Part shown: positions 16,979 to 25,244 of the stretch, piece after piece
How the letters are laid out: every line of letters begins with the position of its first letter
Numbering within the stretch: position 1 is the stretch's first letter
Origin: DASVRA01 sp036388855
GTDB lineage: Bacteria; Pseudomonadota; Alphaproteobacteria; Caulobacterales; Caulobacteraceae
DNA: 64,000 nt
Assembly (NCBI GenBank): GCA_036388855.1
Contig: DASVRA010000013.1
Coordinates: forward strand, 1-64,000
Direction of reading: 5' to 3'
The notes under the pieces: model-generated
Seen by the model: only the letters and a program-made list of their open reading frames with translations
Told to the model about the DNA's origin: nothing
The model's database searches: none
Made by a program: the position numbers and the translations under genes

Positions 16979-18028
16979 TTGAACCTCAGCAAGCGCCCCG
17001 ACATAGAGCGCTTCCTCGGTAGCCCTCCGAAGGAGGTGCGCGCGGCGCTGATCTACGGCCGCGACCGGGGCCAAGTGCGCGAGCGGGCGGACGCGCTGGC
17101 CAAGAAGGCCACCGCCAATCCCGACGATCCCTTCGACGCGGCGCTGCTGACCGAGGCCGACCTCGACGACGGCGGACGCCTCGAAGGCGAGCTCTCCGCC
17201 ATCTCGATGATGGGGGGACGCCGCCTGATCCGCCTGCGCCTCGACAGCGACAAGGCGGCCGCCGACAAAACCGCCGCCGAGGCGCTGAAGGCCCACGCCG
17301 ACGGCGCCTTCAACCCCGACGCCTTCTTCCTGGTCGAGGCCGGCGAGCTCCGTCGCGACTCCGCGATCCGCAAGGCAGCCGAGACTGCCAAGGCCGCCGC
17401 CGCCATTCCCTGCTACGAGGACGAGCCGGGCGACTTGGCGCGCCTGGCGCGCGAGGCGCTGGCGAAGGACGGGGTGGGCCTCACGCCCGATGCGCTCCAG
17501 GCCTTCGTCGAGCGGATGCCCAAGGTGCGGGGCGTGGCGCGCCAGGAGATCGAGCGGCTGGCGCTTTACCTCGGCCCTGGCTCGGGCGCGCAGGCCACGA
17601 TCGACCAGTTGGACGCCTTCCTCGGCGTCGAGCCCGAAGCCTCCCTCAGCGACTCCGCCGCCGCGGCCTTCGGAGGCCGGCTGGGCCCAGCCCACGCGGG
17701 CCTGCGCCGCGCCTTCGCCGAGGGCGAGAGCGGCCCCGCGGCCGTCCGCGCGCTTGGCATGTACATGGGACGCCTGCGCCGCACCCTGATCCTGTCGAAG
17801 TCGGGCGCTGGTTTGCAGGAAGCCGCCAAGGCCTCGGGCGTCTTCTGGAGGGCCGAGCGCGAGTTCCTGCGCCAGGCCCGCGCCTGGAGCCTCGACGCGA
17901 TCGAACTGCTCCAGCCCGAGGTGCTGGACGCGGACCGCCGCTGCAAAACCGCCGGCAGCCCCGACGCCTTGATCGCCGAGCGCCTGTTCATGACCGTCGC
18001 CGCCCGCGCCAAGCGGCTCGGCCTCTAG
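16979..18028 (+). CDS. holA: DNA polymerase III delta subunit
   Basis: The clamp-loader subunit that opens the beta sliding clamp. The protein has 349 residues with the alphaproteobacterial opening LSKRPDIERFLGSPPKEVRAALIYGRDRG, the AAA+ domain I/II remnants (SMMGGRRLIRLR; FNPDAFFLVEAGEL) and a C-terminal helical collar domain (ALGMYMGRLRRTL, ELLQPEVLDADRRCK). Translation starts with TTG at 16979, because no ATG or GTG lies near the conserved N-terminus. A Shine-Dalgarno AAGGG at 16966-16970 is 8 bases upstream and abuts the edge of the palindromic repeat. Gene order lptE-holA is typical. Confidence 0.92.
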   Translation: MNLSKRPDIERFLGSPPKEVRAALIYGRDRGQVRERADALAKKATANPDDPFDAALLTEADLDDGGRLEGELSAISMMGGRRLIRLRLDSDKAAADKTAAEALKAHADGAFNPDAFFLVEAGELRRDSAIRKAAETAKAAAAIPCYEDEPGDLARLAREALAKDGVGLTPDALQAFVERMPKVRGVARQEIERLALYLGPGSGAQATIDQLDAFLGVEPEASLSDSAAAAFGGRLGPAHAGLRRAFAEGESGPAAVRALGMYMGRLRRTLILSKSGAGLQEAAKASGVFWRAEREFLRQARAWSLDAIELLQPEVLDADRRCKTAGSPDALIAERLFMTVAARAKRLGL

Positions 18029-18045
18029 CGCCGGAGCCGGCCCGG

Positions 18046-18654
18046 ATGTGCAATTCCTACGCGGCCACCCTCGGCTACCGCGAGTACGTTGAGGCGTTCA
18101 GCCACACCCGCTTTCCACTCAGGTGGCCCGCCCCGCACGCCGCCCCCAACCTCGAGCCGCGTGATCCGGTGCGGCCGACCGACCCCGCGCCGATCATCCG
18201 CGCGCGCGAAGACGGCGTCGAGCTGGCGCAGCTTAAGTGGGGCTTCCGGCCGCCCGCGCCCAAGCGGCCGCCGGTCATCAACTTCCGCTCGGAAGGACGG
18301 CGATTCGGCTCCAACCGCTGCCTCATCCCCGCGTCGCACTTCTACGAGTACACGGGCGAAAAGTACCCGAAGACGCGGTGGAAGCTGACCCTGAACGGCG
18401 AACCCTGGCTCTGCTTCGCTGGTCTTTGGCGGCCGGCGGAGGGGGACTGGCCCGAGAGCTTCACCATGCTGACCACCGGCCCCGGGCCCGACATCGCGCC
18501 CTATCACGACCGCCAGCCGGTGGTGCTGGCGCGGAAGGACTGGATCACGTGGCTCGACCCCGCCGCCGACACGGCCGGATTGTTGCGGCCAATGGAGGCG
18601 GGGATGCTGCTGGTCGTCCAGGATTCCGCCCCGCCCGCGGGCGCGCTGATCTAG
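18046..18654 (+). CDS. HMCES/SRAP-family abasic-site shielding protein (YedK-like)
   Basis: SRAP proteins cross-link to abasic sites in single-stranded DNA through Cys2. The 202-residue protein begins MCNSY (Cys2 exposed after Met removal) and has the NFRSE block (residues 79-83, Asn ligand), HFYEY with the catalytic Glu (101), and PYHDRQPVVL carrying the active-site His. The fold length is normal. It follows holA by 17 bases on the same strand. Bacterial members are often SOS-associated, but no GTTC-N7-GTTC box is visible immediately upstream. Confidence 0.9.
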   Translation: MCNSYAATLGYREYVEAFSHTRFPLRWPAPHAAPNLEPRDPVRPTDPAPIIRAREDGVELAQLKWGFRPPAPKRPPVINFRSEGRRFGSNRCLIPASHFYEYTGEKYPKTRWKLTLNGEPWLCFAGLWRPAEGDWPESFTMLTTGPGPDIAPYHDRQPVVLARKDWITWLDPAADTAGLLRPMEAGMLLVVQDSAPPAGALI

Positions 18655-18689
18655 CGGTCGAAGTTGGCCGCACGGTCGCGGTCAAAGGC

Positions 18690-18719
18690 GGAGGGCCCGC
18701 GCGGGGGCGCGGGCCCTCC
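18690..18719. terminator. bidirectional hairpin between convergent genes
   Basis: A perfect 13-bp stem (18690-18702 with 18707-18719) closed by GGGG. It lies between the HMCES gene and the convergent small RTX gene. Neither side has a long T run (CTTCGC on the plus side, CTTTGAC on the minus side), so termination efficiency is uncertain. Confidence 0.6.
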
Positions 18720-18744
18720 CTTCGCCGGGAGGTGAGGCGCGTCT

Positions 18745-19194
18745 TCAGGCCCCGACGAAGAAGTCCGAGGAGTCCAGCTGCGACTTGTCGAAGCCCTCCA
18801 GCCGCACGACCTCGCCGGTGTCGAGCGTGATGACCACGTCGTCGCCCACCTGGTCGGCATGGTTGATGATCTGCTGGGGCGTGAGGCCGAAGTTGGTGAA
18901 GTCCAGCTTGTCCACGCCGTCCTGGAAATCGGTGACCCGGTCGGTCCCGCCCTGGCGGTTGAAGATGAACCGGTCGCTGCCCGACCCGCCGGTGAGCACG
19001 TCGTTGCCGTGGTCGCCGCGCAGGCGGTCGTTGCCCGACCCGCCGTCGAGCGTGTCGTTGCCCTTGTCGCCGCGCAGGCGGTCGTTGCCGCCGCGACCGA
19101 TCAGCTGATCGTCACCGCCGCGGCCGCGGATCTCGTCGCCGGCGTCCGTGCCGACCAGCCGGTTGTTGTTGTCGTTGCCTTCGATCTTGGCCAT
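18745..19194 (-). CDS. small RTX-type calcium-binding protein
   Basis: A 149-residue secreted-type protein. Residues about 8-85 are RTX nonapeptide repeats (GRGGDDQLIGRGGNDRL, GGSGNDRLRGDHGNDVL), which bind Ca2+ in a parallel beta-roll. The C-terminal 60 residues (FIFNRQGGTDRVTDFQDGVD and a DFFVGA end) resemble a type I secretion signal region of RTX proteins. There is no Sec signal peptide. The start at ATG 19194 has a good Shine-Dalgarno (GGGAG, 7 bases upstream); an ATG at 19218 also exists. It lies downstream of a larger RTX gene on the same strand. The ABC/HlyD/TolC exporter is not in the window. Confidence 0.85.
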   Translation of the reverse strand: MAKIEGNDNNNRLVGTDAGDEIRGRGGDDQLIGRGGNDRLRGDKGNDTLDGGSGNDRLRGDHGNDVLTGGSGSDRFIFNRQGGTDRVTDFQDGVDKLDFTNFGLTPQQIINHADQVGDDVVITLDTGEVVRLEGFDKSQLDSSDFFVGA

Positions 19195-19208
19195 CTGGGA
19201 GCTCCCGT

Positions 19209-19247
19209 CGTTATCCATCCGCTCCGAAGTGGAGCGGACCGATAACG
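19209..19247 (-). other. hairpin in the 5' leader of the small RTX gene
   Basis: CGTTATC...GATAACG (7 bp) enclosing CCGCTCC...GGAGCGG (7 bp) around a GAAGT loop, with three unpaired bases on each side. It lies 14 bases upstream of the small RTX ATG. It could stabilise the message or control translation. No T run follows. Confidence 0.5.
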
Positions 19248-19257
19248 ACGCAGCCCG

Positions 19258-19301
19258 CCGGGCTATTCCCGCCGGCGTTAAGATCGGCGGGAATAGCCCG
19301 G
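19258..19301 (-). terminator. 17-bp perfect hairpin after the large RTX gene
   Basis: A perfect 17-bp inverted repeat (19258-19274 with 19285-19301) and a 10-base loop, 9 bases past the large RTX stop. It is followed on the minus strand by GCGGGCTG, not by T residues, so it may be a processing or stability element that lets the small RTX gene be read at a different level from the large one. Confidence 0.55.
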
Positions 19302-19309
19302 ATTGACGG

Positions 19310-21295
19310 TCAGGCGACGAAGGAGAAGTCGTCGATCGACAGCTGGGCAACGCCGTCGAGGGTGGCAATCAGGTAGGGGTCGTGCAGCGAGCCCGTGCCG
19401 TCTTGGTCGAACCACAGCCGGTGGGTGTCGGTTTCGAACAGGAACACCGGCTTGGCGTTGCCCGGCTGAGGGTCGGCGGCGTTGACGATCTGGAAGTCCG
19501 CCGTGCTCTCGAATCCGAAGTCGTAGAGCGAGATCTCCAGCGCGTCCTCGCCGCGGGCGAAGTCGGTGATGATGTCCGCCGGCCAGTAGGTGCTGAGGAA
19601 ATCGTAGCCGTTGTCCAGCACGAACACGTCGCCCCCCGCGCCGCCAGTCAGCCGGTCCGCGCCGTAGCCGCCGTCCAGCCAGTCGGCGCCGCCGCGGCCA
19701 TTCAGGGTGTCCCCGCCGTAGCCGCCCTGGAAGTAGTTGGTGTTGGCGTCGCCAAGGAACACGTCGTCGTCGTCGGTGCCGACGAACAGCTCGATGTTGC
19801 TGAAGGTGTCCTTGACCGCATCGCCATCGTTGTCGCCCTGGGACTCAAGGTCGACATAAGCGGAGAGCCAGCCGGCGCCGAAGTCGACGGTGTCGAAGTC
19901 GCCGCCGCCGTTCACCACGTCCCTGGCGTTGTCGTAGGACAGGCTGAAGTAGTCGTCGCCTGCCTCGCCGTTGTACTTGTCCGCGCCTTCGTCGCCGTAG
20001 AAGTTGTCGGCGCCGGTCCCGCCGTTGCAGGTGTCGTCGCCCTCGTCGTCCCAGAAGGAGTCGTCGCCCTCGCCGCCATTGGACACGTCGTTGCCAACCT
20101 CGCCGCGCAACTCGTCGTCGCCGCCGCCGCCGGTCAGGCTGTCGCCGCCCGCGCCGCCGTAGAGCGTGTCGTCCAGCCCGCCGCCGGTGACCTTGTCCAC
20201 GCCCGAGCCGCCCTGGAACTCCAGGAACTCGAAGCCGTCCACACGCGCCCCGTTGGCCAGCGTGGTCACCGCCGTGGTCAGGGTGTAGTTCACTCCGGTC
20301 GCGGAGTAGCCGAAGGACAGGCGCAGCACGTCGAAGCCCGCGCCGCCGACCGCGGTGTCGCCGACGCCGATGGAGATGGCGTCGTTGCCGTCGCCGCCGT
20401 CCACCGAGTCCTTCCAGGTGGAGTCGTTGTCCGACCCGCCGGTGGTGAAGTACGAATAGTACTGCGAAGCCAGGTAGTCGTCGCCCGCGCCGCCCAGCAC
20501 CGTGTCGGCGCCTTCGCCGCCATCCAGTTCGTCGTCGCCGGACACGCCCTGGAGATTATCGTTGCCTTCGTCGCCGTAGACGTTGTCGTCGCCGGCGTCG
20601 CCGCTGATCTGGTCGGCGGCCTCGCCGCCTTCGATGTAGTCGTCGCCGGCGCCGCCCTTGATCGTGTCCTTGCCGGAGGTGAGGTAGTCGTCGCCGTCGA
20701 TGTCGTCGTCGCCGTTGCCGCCATCGATGAAGTCGTCCCCGGCTCCGCCGTTCAGGTCGTCCAGCCCGCTCATGCCGTAGAGCTTGTCATTGCCGGCGCC
20801 GGCGTCGAATGCGTCGTCGTGGCGCCAGCCGGTCAGCTTGTCTCCGAAGTCGGTGCCGGTGATGTCGTACTGCTCGACGTTGACGATGCTCAGGCCGCCG
20901 AGCGCAACGTAGGTGTTCAGGTGGTCCTGCGCGGTGAACACCAGCGAGCGGCCGGAGTCCGAGTAGTCGGCCAAGAGCCGGTCAATGCCCGCGCCGCCGT
21001 CGACGGTGTCGTTCTTCAGTTCCGCGTAGGAGCCGGCGTGAAGGTCGTCGTCGCCCGAGCCGCCGTCGATCGAGTCCTTTCCCGCGCCGCCCGACAGGTC
21101 GTCGTCGCCCGATTCGCCGAACAGGCGGTCGTCGCCCTCCTCGCCGTAGAACCAATCGTCGTTGTAGCCGCCGTACAGGCTGTCGTGGCCGCCGCCGCCC
21201 TCGGCGTAGTCGTCGCCGTAGCCGCCGTGGAAGATGTCGTCGGCGTTGCCGAAATACTGGTAGTCGTTGTTGTAGGTGCCCGTGACGTTGGCCAT
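19310..21295 (-). CDS. large RTX calcium-binding protein (putative type I-secreted)
   Basis: A 661-residue, strongly acidic protein made mostly of RTX nonapeptides GGxGxDxUx. Blocks run through residues about 20-90, 160-270, 375-460 and 530-560, separated by non-repeat beta segments (for example YTLTTAVTTLANGARVDGFEFLEFQG near 335-360). The C-terminus (DVFVLDNGYDFL, DIITDFARGEDALEI and a terminal SFVA) is a typical type I secretion signal. There is no Sec signal peptide. It is likely extracellular, as a surface-layer, adhesin or Ca-dependent scaffold; no enzymatic domain is recognisable. ATG 21295 has GGGGGCG 5 bases upstream. The 145-base upstream gap is AT-richer than its surroundings and probably holds its promoter (TTGACC read on the minus strand at 21356-21361). 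Confidence 0.88.
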   Translation of the reverse strand: MANVTGTYNNDYQYFGNADDIFHGGYGDDYAEGGGGHDSLYGGYNDDWFYGEEGDDRLFGESGDDDLSGGAGKDSIDGGSGDDDLHAGSYAELKNDTVDGGAGIDRLLADYSDSGRSLVFTAQDHLNTYVALGGLSIVNVEQYDITGTDFGDKLTGWRHDDAFDAGAGNDKLYGMSGLDDLNGGAGDDFIDGGNGDDDIDGDDYLTSGKDTIKGGAGDDYIEGGEAADQISGDAGDDNVYGDEGNDNLQGVSGDDELDGGEGADTVLGGAGDDYLASQYYSYFTTGGSDNDSTWKDSVDGGDGNDAISIGVGDTAVGGAGFDVLRLSFGYSATGVNYTLTTAVTTLANGARVDGFEFLEFQGGSGVDKVTGGGLDDTLYGGAGGDSLTGGGGDDELRGEVGNDVSNGGEGDDSFWDDEGDDTCNGGTGADNFYGDEGADKYNGEAGDDYFSLSYDNARDVVNGGGDFDTVDFGAGWLSAYVDLESQGDNDGDAVKDTFSNIELFVGTDDDDVFLGDANTNYFQGGYGGDTLNGRGGADWLDGGYGADRLTGGAGGDVFVLDNGYDFLSTYWPADIITDFARGEDALEISLYDFGFESTADFQIVNAADPQPGNAKPVFLFETDTHRLWFDQDGTGSLHDPYLIATLDGVAQLSIDDFSFVA

Positions 21296-21441
21296 GAGTG
21301 ACGCCCCCTTAGATTAGCGTGGAATTGAACCGCCTCTTATCGCGGAGAAGCTGAAGGTCAACGTTCCGCAAGCAAGATGAGCGGGAATTAATTGTCGCAG
21401 GACGCAGTCATTCGAAGAACTTGATTATCCGAAATGTCGCG

Positions 21442-22308
21442 TCAGCCCGCCGAAGGCGGCTTCACCGTCAACTGGTCGAACACCAGCCGCCAGCCCTCGG
21501 GCCGCCGCTGCCACACCCGCACGTAATACCCCGCGCGCGGGGAGCCCTCCTGCTCGAGATCGGCCGAGCCGTAGGTCCAAGCCAGATCGCCGGCTTTCGA
21601 GGCTGCGCCGCCAAAGTGTTTGAAACCAATGACCGTTGGGCGCGCGCCCAACGCCTGGACACGGGCGGCGGCGGTGGTCGCGGGCGGCAGGGGCGGCTGG
21701 TGCACCCTGGAGTCAGTGGCCAGCGCTTTCAGCAGCGCGGCGCGCGCGTCGGCCCGCGCCCGTGCGGCGAGCGCCGCCTCCGCCGCCTTGACCTGCTCCA
21801 TGGCCGCTTCGGGCGGGATCGGCGCCGCGGCGGAGACGGGAAGATAACCAGGCTCGGCCTCGGGACCGGGCTCGTCCTTCGACGGGACCTGGGCGCCGCC
21901 ATCGTAGATCCACTTCCACGAGCCGTCGGCTTGCTTCTTCCAGATGGTGAAGTAGTGGCCGGTGCGCTGGTCGCCCCGCTCAACCGCGCCGGTGGTGAAG
22001 CCGAGGTCGCCGGACTGGGCCACGCCCGCCCAGCGCGGCCACCACTTCAACGGCGTCGCGGGCTTGGTCGGGTCGGAATCGGGCGCGGCGCCGTAGACGG
22101 CGTGCGCCTTGACGGGGTCTGGGTCGAACACAATGGCGTCCGGCGCCGACCACTTCAGAAACGAGCGCTTCACCCCCATCGCCAGGCCATCGCGGGCGAA
22201 GGCGCGTTCGGCTGCGACGACTTCGGCGGCGTCGGCGGCGTCGGCGCGCGAAGCCCCTCCGGCCAGCATGAGCAGGGCGAGGGCGAGGCTGAGGCTGCGG
22301 GTGAACAT
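21442..22308 (-). CDS. secreted NTF2-like (SnoaL/DUF4440) tandem-domain protein
   Basis: A 288-residue exported protein. The signal peptide is SLSLALALLMLAGGASRADA. The mature part has two cone-fold, NTF2-like halves: residues about 28-135 (AEVVAAERAFARDGLAMGVK, then GDLGFTTGAVE and YFTIWKKQADGSWKWIYDGG) and about 165-285 (GDLAWTYGSADLE, YYVRVWQRRPEGWRLVFDQL). This resembles DUF4440 proteins. Its ligand or substrate is unknown. It lies 94 bases downstream of hslV on the same strand and 146 bases upstream of the RTX gene; no functional link is evident. Confidence 0.7.
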   Translation of the reverse strand: MFTRSLSLALALLMLAGGASRADAADAAEVVAAERAFARDGLAMGVKRSFLKWSAPDAIVFDPDPVKAHAVYGAAPDSDPTKPATPLKWWPRWAGVAQSGDLGFTTGAVERGDQRTGHYFTIWKKQADGSWKWIYDGGAQVPSKDEPGPEAEPGYLPVSAAAPIPPEAAMEQVKAAEAALAARARADARAALLKALATDSRVHQPPLPPATTAAARVQALGARPTVIGFKHFGGAASKAGDLAWTYGSADLEQEGSPRAGYYVRVWQRRPEGWRLVFDQLTVKPPSAG

Positions 22309-22402
22309 GGGCGGCTCCTTGAGGGGGAGCCAAAGGTCCGGCCGCGCCGGCTGTCGAGGCGGCGTAGACGAAGGCGGCGGAGCCTGCGACGAGCGTCGCG
22401 CT

Positions 22403-22948
22403 TCAGACGGTCTCCAGCGTGATGCTGGTGTTGGTGTAGACGCAGATCTCTGCCGCGATCTCCAGCGCGCGCCGCGCGACCTGTTCGGCGGAAAGGCCGG
22501 TGTCGTAGAGCGCCCGCGCCGCCGCCAGGGCGAACGGGCCGCCCGACCCCACCGCCGCCACGCCCGACTCCGGCTCCAGCACGTCGCCCGCGCCGGTGAC
22601 GGTGTAGAGCGACTGGCTGTCGGCGCAGATCAGCATGGCTTCCAGCTTCTGCAGGTATTTGTCGGTGCGCCAGTCTTTGGCCAGCTCCACGCAGGCGCGG
22701 GCGAGCTGGTCGGGGTACTGCTCGAGCTTCTTCTCCAGCCGCTCGATCAGGGTGAAGGCGTCCGCCGTGGCGCCGGCGAAGCCCGCCACCACCTTGCCGT
22801 CTGCTAGCCGCCGCACCTTGCGGGCGTTGCCCTTGACCACCGTCTGGCCCATCGACACTTGGCCGTCGCCGGCGATCACGGTCGAGCCGCCCTTCTTGAC
22901 GGCGACAATGGTGGTGCCATGCCAGGGGCCGGACGAGGCGTTGCTCAT
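22403..22948 (-). CDS. hslV: ATP-dependent protease proteolytic subunit HslV
   Basis: The peptidase of the HslUV protease. The 181-residue protein begins MSNASSGPWHG followed by TTIVAVKKGG. The first 11 residues are a propeptide, and removal exposes Thr12 as the N-terminal nucleophile, as in other alphaproteobacterial HslV. Motifs are IAGDGQVSMGQTV, ARKVRRL, AGATADAFTLIERLE and AVGSGGPFALAAARAL. ATG 22948 is chosen because the longer upstream frame covers the divergent YbaK gene. The ATPase gene hslU, usually adjacent, is not in this window. Confidence 0.95.
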   Translation of the reverse strand: MSNASSGPWHGTTIVAVKKGGSTVIAGDGQVSMGQTVVKGNARKVRRLADGKVVAGFAGATADAFTLIERLEKKLEQYPDQLARACVELAKDWRTDKYLQKLEAMLICADSQSLYTVTGAGDVLEPESGVAAVGSGGPFALAAARALYDTGLSAEQVARRALEIAAEICVYTNTSITLETV

Positions 22949-22972
22949 GGCGCCGATGTGGCGAGCGCTCCG

Positions 22973-23473
22973 GTGACGGTCAAGGCGAACGACAGGCAGG
23001 CGGAGCCGGAGGCGACAGCCCGGGTGCGCGCGGCGCTGGAGGCGCGCGGCTGGACCGGGGAAATCCTCGGGTTCCCCGAAGGGACCGCCAGCGCCGCCGA
23101 CGCGGCCGCCGCGATCGGCTGCGCACTCGCCCAGATCGCCAAAACCATCGTGTTCCGTTCGGAGGACGGGCCGGTGCTGGTGGTCGCCTCGGGCACCAAT
23201 CGCGTGGACCGGGCAAAGGCGGAGGCCGCGCTCGGCCGCAAGCTGCGCGGCGCTGGGGCGGAGTGGGTGCTGGAGCACACCGGCTTTCCCGCAGGCGGGG
23301 TCGCGCCAGTTGGCCACGCCTCGCCCCCTCCCGCGCTGATCGACGAAGACTTGGCCCGTTTCGAGGTGGTGTGGGCGGCGGCGGGGTCGCCGATGCATGT
23401 GTTCCGGACCAGCGCCGGCGAACTCGTCCGGCTGACCGGCGGCCGGTTGGCGGAGGTGCGGCAAGCCCCATGA
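22973..23473 (+). CDS. YbaK/EbsC-family aminoacyl-tRNA deacylase
   Basis: A trans-editing protein of the YbaK/ProX superfamily, which hydrolyses mischarged tRNAs. The 166-residue form shows IAKTIVFRSEDGPVLVV with the conserved Lys, ASGTNRVD, and the GFPAGGVAPVGH loop. The frame is open further upstream, but conservation begins after 22973, so GTG at 22973 is proposed; GTG 22958 is the alternative. The gap to the divergent hslV start is only 24 bases. The downstream moeB-like gene overlaps its stop by 4 bases (ATGA). Confidence 0.85.
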   Translation: MTVKANDRQAEPEATARVRAALEARGWTGEILGFPEGTASAADAAAAIGCALAQIAKTIVFRSEDGPVLVVASGTNRVDRAKAEAALGRKLRGAGAEWVLEHTGFPAGGVAPVGHASPPPALIDEDLARFEVVWAAAGSPMHVFRTSAGELVRLTGGRLAEVRQAP

Positions 23474-24249
23474 CCGTCGCCTTCTCCGACGCCGAACTCG
23501 ACCGCTACGCCCGCCAGCTGGTGCTGCGCGAGATCGGGGGCGCCGGACAGCAGAAGCTAAAAGCCGCGCGGGTGCTGATCGTGGGCGCCGGCGGCCTGGG
23601 CTCTCCCGCGGCGCTTTATCTCGCGGCGGCGGGCGTGGGGGTGATCGGCCTGGCCGATCCCGACGAGGTCGCGGTCTCCAACCTGCAGCGGCAAATCCTG
23701 TTCGGTCTGGAGAACGTAGGACTCCCCAAGGTGGAAGCCGGGGCGGCGCGGCTGGCGGAGCTAAATCCGTTCGTGAAGGTTCGCCCGCTTCGGGCGCGGA
23801 TCGACAGCAGCAACGCCGCCGAAGTCGCCGCGGGTTTTGACCTGGTGCTCGACGGCACGGACGACTTCGCCAGCCGATTCGCCGTCAACGCCGGCTGCTA
23901 TGCCGCGAGCCGCGCGCTGGTGTCGGGCGCGATCGGCCGGTGGGCCGGACAGGTCGCGGTGTTCGAGGCGGGGCTGACGCGAGGCCGGCCGCTCGCCGAA
24001 CGCAAGCCCTGCTACCAGTGCCTCGTGCGAGAAGCGCCGCCCGAAGCGGAAACCTGCGCCGCCGTCGGCATACTAGGCGCACTGGCGGGGGTGGTGGGCG
24101 CGATGATGGCGGCCGAAGCGGTGAAGCTGATCACCGGAGCCGGAGAGCCCCTCTCCGGAAGGCTGCTGCTTTACGATGCCCTGACGGCCGAAGCGCGGAC
24201 GGTGGCGCTGCATCCGGACCCCCGGTGCCCGGTTTGCGGGACGGCCTAG
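23470..24249 (+). CDS. MoeB/ThiF-family adenylyltransferase (sulfur-carrier activating enzyme)
   Basis: An E1-like enzyme that adenylates the C-terminal Gly of MoaD or ThiS in molybdopterin or thiamine synthesis. The 259 residues include the ATP loop VLIVGAGGLGSPAALYLA, SNLQRQILF, the DGTDDFASRF segment and two zinc-binding pairs (CYQCLV and CPVCGTA). MoeB and ThiF are not separable from sequence alone, so no symbol is assigned. It is translationally coupled to the YbaK gene and converges on gpsA with a shared CTAG stop (24246-24249). Confidence 0.9.
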   Translation: MTVAFSDAELDRYARQLVLREIGGAGQQKLKAARVLIVGAGGLGSPAALYLAAAGVGVIGLADPDEVAVSNLQRQILFGLENVGLPKVEAGAARLAELNPFVKVRPLRARIDSSNAAEVAAGFDLVLDGTDDFASRFAVNAGCYAASRALVSGAIGRWAGQVAVFEAGLTRGRPLAERKPCYQCLVREAPPEAETCAAVGILGALAGVVGAMMAAEAVKLITGAGEPLSGRLLLYDALTAEARTVALHPDPRCPVCGTA

Positions 24250-25244
24250 GCGCCTTCGGCGCGAAGCGGGCGGGAGAGCAGGGCCTCGATGGCGGCGTCC
24301 ACCTCCACCTCGCCCGCGAGGATGGCGGCGACGGCTTCGCTGATCGGCGTCTCCACCCCGAGCTTCGCCGCCAGCTGGCGCACGGCGGGGGCGGAGGCCA
24401 CGCCTTCGGCCACCGTCAGCTTACCGGCCAGCGCCTCCTCCAGCGTCTGGCCCCGCCCCAGCGCCAAGCCGACGCTCATGTTGCGCGACTGTGGGCTGGA
24501 GCAGGTCAGCACCAGGTCGCCCAGGCCGCACAGCCCCGCCGCCGTCTCCGCCCGGCCGCCCAGCGCCACCGCCATGCGCGTCAACTCGGCGAAACCTCGG
24601 GTGATCAGGCCGGCATGGGCTGAGCGCCCCAGCCCCTTCCCCTCGACGACGCCGCAGGCGATGGCCAGCACGTTCTTGATCGCGCCGCCGGCCTCGGCTC
24701 CAATCATGTCGTCGGCGAGGTAGGGGCGGAAGGCAGGGCCGGCGATCGCCTCCGCCACCTCCAGCGCCAGGGTCTCGTCGGGACAGGCCAGGGTGACGGC
24801 GCAAGGCAGACCGCGCGCCACCTCGCCGGCGAAGCTTGGTCCCGACAGCACCAGCAGCCGCGCCCGCGGTAGCGCCTCGGCCGCCACTTCGGTCATCAGC
24901 TCCAGCGTCCCCTGCTCGATGCCCTTGGCGCACAGGATCAGGGGCAGGCCCGGAGGCGCGGCGGCGGCGAAAGCCCGCAGCGTGGCGCGCAGGTGCTGGG
25001 CCGGCGGCACGGCAAGCACAAAGTCACAACCGCCGAGATCGGCCAGTTCGGTGGTGGCGCCGACCGCCTCGTGCAGCGCCACGCCGGGGAGGAACAGCGG
25101 GTTCTCGCTCCTCGACGCGATCGCCTCCACCACCTCCGGCTCGCGCGCCCACAGCGTCACGTCCAGCCCGGCGCGGGCGCAGACCTGAGCCAGCCCGGTG
25201 CCCCAGGCTCCCCCGCCGATCACACCTGCCCGGCGCAGACTCAC
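24246..25244 (-). CDS. gpsA: NAD(P)-dependent glycerol-3-phosphate dehydrogenase
   Basis: Makes sn-glycerol-3-phosphate for phospholipid synthesis. The 332-residue protein has the N-terminal Rossmann motif AGVIGGGAWGTGLA, VLSGPSFAGEVARGLPCAVT, GGAIKNVLAIACGVVEGKGLG with the catalytic Lys, and GLGDLVLTCSSPQSRN. It starts 4 bases inside the end of tsaD, so tsaD-gpsA is an operon. This pairing is frequent in alphaproteobacteria. Confidence 0.97.
   Translation of the reverse strand: MSLRRAGVIGGGAWGTGLAQVCARAGLDVTLWAREPEVVEAIASRSENPLFLPGVALHEAVGATTELADLGGCDFVLAVPPAQHLRATLRAFAAAAPPGLPLILCAKGIEQGTLELMTEVAAEALPRARLLVLSGPSFAGEVARGLPCAVTLACPDETLALEVAEAIAGPAFRPYLADDMIGAEAGGAIKNVLAIACGVVEGKGLGRSAHAGLITRGFAELTRMAVALGGRAETAAGLCGLGDLVLTCSSPQSRNMSVGLALGRGQTLEEALAGKLTVAEGVASAPAVRQLAAKLGVETPISEAVAAILAGEVEVDAAIEALLSRPLRAEGA

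Noticed and set aside
19211..19219. DnaA-box-like TTATCCATC
   Set aside because: Single copy with two mismatches inside the leader hairpin of the small RTX gene; not convincing as an origin element.
20500..21280. Regular repeats resembling a CRISPR array
   Set aside because: The repetition follows the coding frame of RTX nonapeptides and there are no unique spacers.
19382..21301. Long plus-strand frame opposite the RTX gene
   Set aside because: Translation is repeated Val/Ala runs mirroring the antisense GTCGTC codons of the RTX repeats; no real protein.
22949..23464. N-terminal extension of hslV frame past 22948
   Set aside because: It runs antisense through the YbaK gene and is not HslV-like; conserved HslV sequence begins at MSNASS.
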